NCBI GenBank assembly: GCA_027351145.1 | Contig: DAIEIZ010000046.1 | Coordinates: 1 to 11,141, forward strand | Reading direction: 5' to 3' | Length of the DNA: 11,141 bases | From: Candidatus Moraniibacteriota bacterium | Lineage (GTDB): Bacteria; Patescibacteriota; Minisyncoccia; Moranbacterales; UBA2206 | In this document: positions 5,751-11,141 of the stretch, in pieces | Numbering within the stretch: the first letter of the stretch is position 1 | Layout of the letters: each line of letters starts with the position of its first letter | Translations under genes and position numbers: made by a program | The notes under the pieces: model-generated | Seen by the model: only the letters and a program-made list of their open reading frames with translations | Told to the model about the DNA's origin: nothing | Database searches by the model: none

Positions 5751-7010
5751 CTAATGCACCGCGCAAGAAATACATGGATCATAAGCCCTGATAAACGCAC
5801 GCAGTTTTTTTTCTTTCTCCGAATCTTTCAATTTTAAAATTTTTGGAATATACTCAGCAACATCATCTTCTAAATTTGAGAGGAATTGGGCTGTTGGCGT
5901 AATAATATTCACGTTCTTGACATAACCCTTAGCATCAACGTCAACGTGATAATAGAGCGTTCCGCGAGGCGCTTCTACCGCTGATACCCCCAAGCCTTCT
6001 CGAACGGTATATGCCCTCGTTACAACCTCCTCCAAATCACTATTCAAAAGCTCCAACAGAATCCGCCGTGACTCCTCAATTGAATGAATTACCTCCACCA
6101 TTTGCGCTAAAATATTGTGAAAAGGATTATAATCCGGAAAATTCCATCCAAGACTTTTTAGATATTCTGAAGCATTAGCCCTTAATTTAACCCGATTATT
6201 ATTCACTCTGGCAATCGCGCCTATCATATAACTCCTACCTGCATGCTCCACTCTTTTGATTATTTCGTTTTGTTTTTGCAGTTCTAGGAAATTTGCTTCA
6301 AATTTATCCACCGAAATATGTAACCCGAAGTTAGAGATAATATCACCATCATAGACTGCATATTCTCCTTTTTTGTCTAATGAGACATATTCGGTCTCGC
6401 GTGAAAAATCTGGAATTTTTATATTACGAAAAAAATCTCCCAACTCCAGGGCAGTCCGTAAAATATCCTCTGACTTATTAAGTATTTCCTTTAGCGCCTC
6501 CCTGTCTGGGGATTTCTTAAATCCGCCGACTTCATTGGTCAATGGATGCACAACTCTACCACCAACCACTTTCACAATTTCCATCCCATATTCACGAAGC
6601 TTGATTGCTTTTTTGGCTTCCTCCGGATATTTGTTCACAAGTTCAATATCACTATCCATATCCAAAAAATCTGCAAGAGACAGGAAAAAGAGATGCAGTG
6701 CATGCGAATGAATAAACTGAGCATACCCCAAAAGCATACGAAGTCTTTCTGTTTCATATGTCACAGACACGCCCATTGCATTTTCTAGGGCCTTAATAGA
6801 AGCGAGGTTATGCACCACCGGACAAATTCCGCAAATGCGTTGCGCGATAAGTGGCATATCCTGGTATTCCCTGCCAATCAGAACTCCTTCGATCAGACGA
6901 ATTCCTTCTTGTACTTGCAATTTTGCCGACTTCACATCTCCATCCAAAACACTCGCCATGAAACCGGCATGCCCTTCCATTTTTGCAATATGATTTATTT
7001 TGATATTCAT
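5751..7010 (-). CDS. [NiFe]-hydrogenase large subunit, group 3-like, ending at its mature C-terminus
   Basis: The catalytic subunit binds the NiFe(CN)2CO centre and interconverts H2 with protons and electrons. In 419 residues it has an N-terminal KMEGHAGF with the conserved Glu12; L1 motif RICGICPVVH (58-67, Cys60 and Cys63 as ligands); HSHALHL (101-107); GGRVVHP (150-156); EAPRG (346-350), which places an Arg near the active site; and L2 motif DPCISCAVH (411-419, Cys413 and Cys416). Motif style and the lack of membrane features suggest a cytosolic group 3 enzyme, perhaps 3b-like; subgroup is inferred. The TAG follows the final His directly, so no C-terminal peptide exists for an M52 endopeptidase to remove. 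ATG 7010 has no Shine-Dalgarno sequence but is preceded by TATAAT at a spacing expected for leaderless mRNA. Its small-subunit partner lies upstream, separated by a protease gene. Confidence 0.95.
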   Translation of the reverse strand: MNIKINHIAKMEGHAGFMASVLDGDVKSAKLQVQEGIRLIEGVLIGREYQDMPLIAQRICGICPVVHNLASIKALENAMGVSVTYETERLRMLLGYAQFIHSHALHLFFLSLADFLDMDSDIELVNKYPEEAKKAIKLREYGMEIVKVVGGRVVHPLTNEVGGFKKSPDREALKEILNKSEDILRTALELGDFFRNIKIPDFSRETEYVSLDKKGEYAVYDGDIISNFGLHISVDKFEANFLELQKQNEIIKRVEHAGRSYMIGAIARVNNNRVKLRANASEYLKSLGWNFPDYNPFHNILAQMVEVIHSIEESRRILLELLNSDLEEVVTRAYTVREGLGVSAVEAPRGTLYYHVDVDAKGYVKNVNIITPTAQFLSNLEDDVAEYIPKILKLKDSEKEKKLRAFIRAYDPCISCAVH

Positions 7011-7016
7011 AATATA

Positions 7017-7045
7017 ATTATACTTTATTTTTGATAATTAGACTA
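7017..7045 (-). promoter_or_regulatory. Possible leaderless promoter of the hydrogenase large-subunit gene
   Basis: On the minus strand a perfect TATAAT occupies 7022-7017, exactly six bases before the ATG at 7010. Transcription would therefore start at or next to the A of the start codon. A weak -35 candidate (TAGTCT, 7045-7040) lies 17 bp upstream and overlaps the end of the protease gene. In such AT-rich DNA a chance TATAAT is possible. Confidence 0.35.
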
Positions 7046-7999
7046 CTAAAATTGGCAAGCCGTTTTGAGCGCACTCAAATCCTCCGATGAAAGCTGAGGA
7101 TTTTCCATATCCTGATCGCTAAGTAAGTAGTACATGATCGATTTGGGATTATCCACGTGCCCGATACCCAAAGCATGACCCAATTCATGAATAATTGTCA
7201 GACGCAAATCCGACATTTGTTTAAATTGATAAAGATTAATTTCCTTGCCATCATAGAGGCCTTTTTCAAACTCACGCCCGCTGCCATATTTATTTTTGTA
7301 AGTTGCTACATTAGCATTATAATTATTAATGACATTTTTTTCTTCTGAAACCAGCGCGTTAGTTTTTCCCGCCAGGCTATTCACTGCCAAACGCTCCTTC
7401 TCGAGCTTGCCCTGCAAATCTTCCAGTCCGCTTTTGTCTTTTTTTAGTTTATCATATTCGGCCTGCGATCCACCATTCTTATTCCAATCAGATACGGCTC
7501 GATTGTAATCATCCATCTTTTTTTGATAATTTGCAACGCCTGCATTATACTTAGCCACGCTTTGCGCGTAAGTTCCGCTAAGATTCTTATATTGCGTAAC
7601 AATTTGCTCGTGCGAAGCTTCCAATTGATTTAAATTCTTAGTCAGTGCATCCGCTTCGTTTGATTGGAGCTGTCTTTCATCAAAAATCAAATTAATCTTA
7701 AACTCCGCTCCGGGATCATATTCAAAAAGATTTTTTCCAGATTGCGCTTTCCAGATTTTTTCTGCATCCTCTACCTCGGCCAATAAATCATTTGTGCTTA
7801 AATTAAATCTCGGATCAACTGAACCGATAGCATACCGCAAAGGCTTCGCGCAAGGCAACTCAATTCCGGTAACTTGCGAAACAGTCTTTTTTGCCCCCGT
7901 GACTGCATTTTGAACAAAAATCTTATTTCGCAGCATTATTCCCCAGACTGAAAAAAAGGTAATAATAAGAAGATATTTGAAAAAATTTTTCATTGTCAT
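7046..7999 (-). CDS. Membrane-anchored or secreted matrixin-like zinc metalloprotease with a central coiled coil
   Basis: In 317 residues there is an N-terminal hydrophobic segment (about 5-23, after MTMKNFFK) acting as signal or anchor, so the rest should lie outside the membrane. The catalytic zinc motif HELGHALGIGH (271-281) has three His ligands and catalytic Glu272, and is followed by a Met-turn SIMYY (287-291), the signature of metzincins of the matrixin type. Residues 48-110 (LPCAKPLRYAIGSVDPRF, then AEKIW and FKINLIFDERQ) match the start of a matrixin fold. A region of about 112-235, rich in Lys, Gln, Asn and Ala, looks like a coiled-coil insertion. Cys50 and Cys315 are the only cysteines and could form a disulphide. 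ATG 7993 is an alternative start with slightly better spacing from GAGA. The gene lies between the two hydrogenase subunit genes; this fold is unrelated to hydrogenase-maturing peptidases. Substrate unknown. Confidence 0.85.
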   Translation of the reverse strand: MTMKNFFKYLLIITFFSVWGIMLRNKIFVQNAVTGAKKTVSQVTGIELPCAKPLRYAIGSVDPRFNLSTNDLLAEVEDAEKIWKAQSGKNLFEYDPGAEFKINLIFDERQLQSNEADALTKNLNQLEASHEQIVTQYKNLSGTYAQSVAKYNAGVANYQKKMDDYNRAVSDWNKNGGSQAEYDKLKKDKSGLEDLQGKLEKERLAVNSLAGKTNALVSEEKNVINNYNANVATYKNKYGSGREFEKGLYDGKEINLYQFKQMSDLRLTIIHELGHALGIGHVDNPKSIMYYLLSDQDMENPQLSSEDLSALKTACQF

Positions 8000-8006
8000 T
8001 TTCTCA

Positions 8007-8019
8007 GCGGACAGTCCGC
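8007..8019. other. GC-rich perfect inverted repeat between the small-subunit and protease genes
   Basis: GCGGAC-A-GTCCGC is a perfect 13-bp palindrome in a GC-rich spacer within AT-rich surroundings. As RNA it could form a 5-bp stem with a 3-nt loop. There is no T-run on either side, so it is not a typical intrinsic terminator. It could be a protein-binding site or an RNA-processing hairpin that uncouples the two genes. Confidence 0.35.
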
Positions 8020-8040
8020 CCCATTAGACCCGCAATTTCA

Positions 8041-8943
8041 CTATCTTTTTGTCAATCTATCCCTTCGTTCTCTTTCCTCCAAATCATCTCTTAGGCCAAA
8101 AATTTCCGTCATATTTTGAAATTGTTCATCACTCATTAAATTCTTAAGCATTGCCCGCATCGCACCGACATTCCCAGTCGGCCTAAGGCCTCTGCAGCCT
8201 TGACATTGCGCCCGAGAGCTTGGACAAGTTGCGCCACAACCACCTAAAACCATCGGACCAAAACAAGGTTTTTTATCAAGAAGCAAACAACGGTTGCCGG
8301 CCTTCTTGCATTCCACGCAAACTGGCTGATCAGGAATGATTGGAATATTGCCCTTGAGTAATTCCGGAATGTAAGTCAAAAATTCTTCCCCATTGATCGG
8401 ACAGCCCGGAAAAACAAAATCCACTTTCACAAAATTATCGATTTCTCGGATCTCTGGATTAGAAATGCCTTGGAGATATTTGTAAACATGCTTTATTGTG
8501 CTCACGCCTTCGTGATAGTTTTTCATCTCAGGGATTCCACCCATTGCCGCACAATTCCCTAGAGCCACCAAAGTCCTCGCTCTTTTGCGCGCCTCTAGAA
8601 GTGTTTTCTCATTTTCTTTTGTCACTGGGTTGCCTTCAACAAGCACAATATCCAGCATCCCCCCATCATCCTCAGAGTCTTCAATCAAACGGAAATCAAC
8701 CAATTCAATTTGCTCCGTCAACTCCAAAAAACGCGTACCAAGATCCAAAAGAACAAACTGACAACCTTCACAGGATGTGAGACTGATGATTGCTACGCGC
8801 GGTTTTCCATTAGCAGCCGCTTCTGCTGTTTTTATTTTTGCTTTCGACACAACCGGTTTTTTTTCAACTTTCGGCTTAGCCTTGATTGCCGCCACTTTCT
8901 TTAGTTTGGTTTTTTTTGCTTCTGGTTTATTTTTGATGACCAT
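8041..8943 (-). CDS. [NiFe]-hydrogenase small (electron-transfer) subunit with Lys/Ala-rich N-terminal extension
   Basis: This 300-residue subunit passes electrons from the NiFe site through iron-sulphur clusters. The core begins near residue 47 (KPRVAIISLTSCEGCQ) and needs no signal peptide, so the enzyme is cytosolic. Twelve cysteines fit three [4Fe-4S] clusters: C58, C61, C131 (GNC) and C181 (PGCP) for the proximal cluster, and C209, C212, C219, C227, C236, C240, C247 and C250 for the other two. Residues 1-46 are an unusual tail of Lys, Ala, Pro and Val (about 15 Lys, no acidic cluster) resembling histone H1-like or nucleic-acid-binding tails. No twin-arginine motif is present. It is the first gene of the minus-strand run, downstream of a probable promoter at 8977-8985, and no good Shine-Dalgarno site precedes ATG 8943. 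No diaphorase subunit gene adjoins it. Confidence 0.94.
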   Translation of the reverse strand: MVIKNKPEAKKTKLKKVAAIKAKPKVEKKPVVSKAKIKTAEAAANGKPRVAIISLTSCEGCQFVLLDLGTRFLELTEQIELVDFRLIEDSEDDGGMLDIVLVEGNPVTKENEKTLLEARKRARTLVALGNCAAMGGIPEMKNYHEGVSTIKHVYKYLQGISNPEIREIDNFVKVDFVFPGCPINGEEFLTYIPELLKGNIPIIPDQPVCVECKKAGNRCLLLDKKPCFGPMVLGGCGATCPSSRAQCQGCRGLRPTGNVGAMRAMLKNLMSDEQFQNMTEIFGLRDDLEERERRDRLTKR

Positions 8944-8976
8944 TATATTAAAAATAACTCTTAACCTTACTACTCC

Positions 8977-8985
8977 ATTCTAGCA
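8977..8985 (-). promoter_or_regulatory. Extended -10 promoter for the hydrogenase operon
   Basis: On the minus strand TGC-TAGAAT (extended -10, five of six matches to TATAAT) lies in the 105-bp divergent spacer, giving an untranslated leader of about 25-30 nt before ATG 8943. The -35 region at the expected spacing is weak (TTTAAT). No obvious operator palindrome was seen in the spacer. Confidence 0.4.
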
Positions 8986-9028
8986 TAAAATAGTGAGAAA
9001 TTAAATAATGCATATTTGAGTTTACACA

Positions 9029-9037
9029 TGCTATAAT
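9029..9037 (+). promoter_or_regulatory. Extended -10 promoter of the hypF-like gene
   Basis: TGC-TATAAT is a consensus extended -10 (TG at 9029-9030, TATAAT at 9032-9037), with 11 bases between it and the ATG at 9049. Transcription would begin about 4-5 nt before the start codon, giving a nearly leaderless message, consistent with the lack of a Shine-Dalgarno sequence. The -35 position holds no good match. Confidence 0.5.
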
Positions 9038-9048
9038 ATCCTTACTCT

Positions 9049-10155
9049 ATGAATACATTTCTCTTACCCCAAAAAACCTCAAAAACCGTTCTCGCCCTCG
9101 GCGCCGAATCAGATGGAAATTTCTGTTTTTTTACACAAGACAAAATTTATTTTTCCGAAAATTTTGGCGATCTTTTAGAAGAAAAAAATTGGCAAAAATA
9201 TCAAAAAGCTGTTTTGAAATTTTTATTAGAAAACAAAATCAAGCCGGATATCATTCTTACCGATCTGCACCCGCTCTATTTGACTTCTATTTTTGGAGAG
9301 ACTCTGAGCAAAAAATATAAAGCCGAGCATATTCGAGTGCAACATCACATCGCGCATATTTTCTCCGCCATTGGAGACAGATTTTTCAACGATACGGCAT
9401 ATGTAATGCCTGGGATATTTTATGGCATCGCTATGGATGGCACAGGCTACGGGGAAGATAAAAAAATATGGGGCGGAGAAGTATTTGAAATAAAAACAGA
9501 AAAAATTAAAACCATCAAACGAATTGGCTATCTTGAAAATCAAATTCTCATTGGCGGAGATATGGCAATAAAAGAACCGGCGCGAATGCTGCTTGGTATT
9601 TTGGTTAATTTTTTTCCAAAAGATAGAATTTATAATTTTATTAAAAAATATTACACCAAGAATGAATTTGAATTGCTCTATAATCAGCGAAAGCAAAATT
9701 TCAATTGTCTGGAAACTTCCAGTACCGGCCGAATTCTCGATGCCGCTTCTTTGCTTTTGGGTTTTTGTGAAAATAAAAGAAAATACAAGCACGCACCGAT
9801 TGATCTTTTGGAAGCCAATTCTACAAAGCCATATAACATAGAACCGAAAATCATACCTTCGCAAGAAAAGCAAATTCTAAACACTACTTTCCTATTTGAA
9901 TATTTGATTGAAAATTTACATAAAGACAAAAAAAGACTCGCTGCTACCGCCCAACTTTATATTGCCAAGGGATTACACAAAATTATCAATAAAAATATTT
10001 CGACCACTTTTATTGCCGGCGGCATTGCCAGCAACAAAATTATTTCCGATTATTTACTTTCTCAAGGAATATATGCAAGCAAGACAATACCGCGTGGCGA
10101 TGCCGGACTTTCTTTCGGACAAATTATTTATTATTTATTTTCAATTTCCCGCTAG
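9049..10155 (+). CDS. hypF: HypF carbamoyltransferase (Kae1-like) domain protein lacking the acylphosphatase, zinc-finger and YrdC domains
   Basis: HypF makes carbamoyl-AMP and transfers the carbamoyl group to the C-terminal Cys of HypE on the way to the CN ligands of [NiFe]-hydrogenase. This 368-residue protein covers only the C-terminal half of a normal HypF (about 750 residues). Visible motifs are TDLHPLYL (71-78), VQHHIAHI (97-104), GIAMDGTGYG (126-135), WGGEVFE (141-147), EPARML (176-181), TSSTGRILDA (223-232), AGGIASN (323-329) and RGDAGLSFGQ (349-358). His99, His103, Asp130 and Asp351 correspond to the metal ligands of the Kae1/HypF fold. The N-terminal acylphosphatase, two zinc fingers and YrdC domain that form carbamoyl-adenylate are absent, and the upstream spacer leaves no room for them. 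It is divergent from the hydrogenase operon and convergent with hypE, with overlapping stops. Confidence 0.9.
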   Translation: MNTFLLPQKTSKTVLALGAESDGNFCFFTQDKIYFSENFGDLLEEKNWQKYQKAVLKFLLENKIKPDIILTDLHPLYLTSIFGETLSKKYKAEHIRVQHHIAHIFSAIGDRFFNDTAYVMPGIFYGIAMDGTGYGEDKKIWGGEVFEIKTEKIKTIKRIGYLENQILIGGDMAIKEPARMLLGILVNFFPKDRIYNFIKKYYTKNEFELLYNQRKQNFNCLETSSTGRILDAASLLLGFCENKRKYKHAPIDLLEANSTKPYNIEPKIIPSQEKQILNTTFLFEYLIENLHKDKKRLAATAQLYIAKGLHKIINKNISTTFIAGGIASNKIISDYLLSQGIYASKTIPRGDAGLSFGQIIYYLFSISR

Positions 10156-11141
10156 CATATTCGCGGAATTAATTTTCCTCTCGGCACTTCAATTTTTTTC
10201 TCGCTGCCCAACATCGTTTTTAAATAAACCCCGTTACCATGAGTAACCGCGCCAATAATCTTGGCATTTTTATTAAATTTTCTAAGAATTTCAATTGTTT
10301 TTTTAGCATCTTTTTGCGAAACAGTCGCCACAAACCGACCCTCGGAAGGAAAAGAAAATTTATCAATGCCAAGAAGTCCTGAAAGCGCGACAGTTTCTTT
10401 GGCAAAAGGCAAATCATTTTCATCCAGCACTATTTTAATTTTCGATTTTTCGGCGATTTCATTAAGCACCGCCGCCACACCGCCGCGCGTCGGATCTTTG
10501 CAGGCGGTAAGATATCTTGCAACGCTTTGAATTTCTTTTGTTAACGGCTGGCAGTCGCTTTTTATTTTTGTTTGATAATTAAATCGACTTGCAAGAAGCG
10601 CCACTGTATGCTCGCCAAGATTGCCGGAAACAACAACCGCATCGCCCGCTTTCGCTCCGCCGTTTTCAATAATTCCAAAAGCTAATCCCACGCCGGATGT
10701 TGTAATTTCGATTTTATCGATTTTACCTTTTTCCATCACCTTGGTATCTCCTGTTACAATCGGCACGCCGGTTTCTTTGGAAATTTTTCCAATTGATTGC
10801 GCTATTTTTTTCAAATCATTTTCAGGAAAACCCTCTTCAATCACAAGACTAAGCGAAATACCAATCGGCACCGCGCCCATCACCGAAAGATCATTTATCG
10901 TCCCGCAAATAGCAATTTTCCCAATGTCTCCGCCTGGGAAAAAAATCGGATCGACAATGAAAGCATCTGTCGTGAAAACTAATTTTTCTTTTCCCAAATT
11001 AAAAATCGCGCCATCATCATAGATATTTTTCCAATTTTTCGCCACAGGAAAAAAATTCCTGATTTGGGAAATCAATTTATTGGACATATTCCCTCCGCCT
11101 CCTTGTTCCAATTCTACAAATTTATTATTTTTATTTTCCAT
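10152..11141 (-). CDS. hypE: HypE, carbamoyl dehydratase for the hydrogenase cyanide ligands
   Basis: HypE is a cytoplasmic PurM/ThiL-like ATP-dependent enzyme that dehydrates a carbamoyl group on its C-terminal Cys to a thiocyanate, which becomes the CN ligand of the NiFe centre. In 329 residues it has DDGAIF (42-47), the hallmark FFPGGDIGKIAICGTINDLSVMGA (split here as FFPGGDIGKI at 67-76 and CGTINDLSVMGA at 79-90), TGDTKV (130-135), DPTRGGVA (216-223) and the obligatory C-terminal PRIC with Cys329. The N-terminal HGxGG element reads QGGGG (13-17), a His-to-Gln change. ATG 11141 is the last base triplet of the window; it keeps this element, so I prefer it over ATG 11087, whose apparent Shine-Dalgarno sequence is just the glycine codons. 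An earlier start outside the window is possible. Its stop shares CTAG with the hypF stop. Confidence 0.96.
   Translation of the reverse strand: MENKNNKFVELEQGGGGNMSNKLISQIRNFFPVAKNWKNIYDDGAIFNLGKEKLVFTTDAFIVDPIFFPGGDIGKIAICGTINDLSVMGAVPIGISLSLVIEEGFPENDLKKIAQSIGKISKETGVPIVTGDTKVMEKGKIDKIEITTSGVGLAFGIIENGGAKAGDAVVVSGNLGEHTVALLASRFNYQTKIKSDCQPLTKEIQSVARYLTACKDPTRGGVAAVLNEIAEKSKIKIVLDENDLPFAKETVALSGLLGIDKFSFPSEGRFVATVSQKDAKKTIEILRKFNKNAKIIGAVTHGNGVYLKTMLGSEKKIEVPRGKLIPRIC

Noticed and set aside
7046..7999. The metalloprotease as the hydrogenase-maturing endopeptidase
   Set aside because: It is a metzincin with a membrane anchor and HELGHALGIGH motif, unrelated to the cytosolic M52 peptidases, and the large subunit has no tail to cut.
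8800..8943. The small-subunit N-terminal extension as a Tat or Sec signal
   Set aside because: It has no twin-arginine motif and no hydrophobic core; it is uniformly Lys/Ala-rich.
9226..9873. A 215-residue minus-strand frame opposite hypF
   Set aside because: The plus strand encodes conserved HypF motifs over the whole stretch; the antisense frame has no recognisable domain and a biased composition.
11080..11110. A strong Shine-Dalgarno-like run before ATG 11087 as the hypE start
   Set aside because: The run is the codons of the Gly-rich QGGGG element that matches the N-terminal HGxGG motif of HypE, so the coding region extends upstream of it.
1..11141. tRNA or rRNA genes and insertion sequences
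   Set aside because: No tRNA-like cloverleaf, rRNA segment, transposase or terminal inverted repeat was seen by eye in the spacers, which are all short.

Overview
The window reads as part of a mesophilic, AT-rich, anaerobic bacterial genome, most likely a member of the Patescibacteria/CPR. The reasons are compact gene packing, few Shine-Dalgarno sites, several trimmed-down or fused versions of standard proteins, and spacers built from degenerate 7-nt units. The lineage is inference. The AT-rich composition, the genes and the repeat units are read directly from the sequence.

Layout. Positions 1-8943 carry eight minus-strand genes, read right to left: [NiFe]-hydrogenase small subunit (8041-8943), a membrane-anchored matrixin-like metalloprotease (7046-7999), hydrogenase large subunit (5751-7010), desulfoferrodoxin/superoxide reductase (5261-5635), a HypA without its zinc ribbon (4984-5259), type I GAPDH (3910-4932), a D-aminoacylase-family amidohydrolase (2232-3803) and a MurL-MurD fusion that runs off the left edge (1-2235). 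At about 8944-9048 a divergent promoter region separates this run from a plus-strand gene for a HypF reduced to its carbamoyltransferase domain (9049-10155). That gene meets minus-strand hypE (10152-11141) tail to tail, with both stop codons sharing one CTAG.

How the genes fit together. The right half is a cytosolic group-3-like NiFe hydrogenase with part of its maturation machinery. HypF-C and HypE make and dehydrate the carbamoyl group to give the CN ligands, and HypA delivers nickel. HypB, HypC, HypD, the HypF N-terminal half and any NAD(P)-reducing subunits are not in the window. Superoxide reductase and GAPDH fit a fermentative anaerobe that handles occasional oxygen and disposes of reductant as H2 (or takes up H2). 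The left part concerns D-amino acids and the cell wall. The fusion joins the MurL-type epimerase of UDP-MurNAc-L-Ala-L-Glu to a MurD-type ligase, which suggests that D-Glu enters peptidoglycan through L-Glu addition followed by epimerisation instead of through free D-Glu. The amidohydrolase next to it is translationally coupled to the fusion and lacks two expected active-site residues.

The strongest points for follow-up are the MurL-MurD fusion with its altered MurD substrate motif, the set of reduced hydrogenase maturation factors, the large subunit that ends exactly at its mature C-terminus, the protease placed between the two hydrogenase subunits, and the heptamer arrays that run exactly into start codons.
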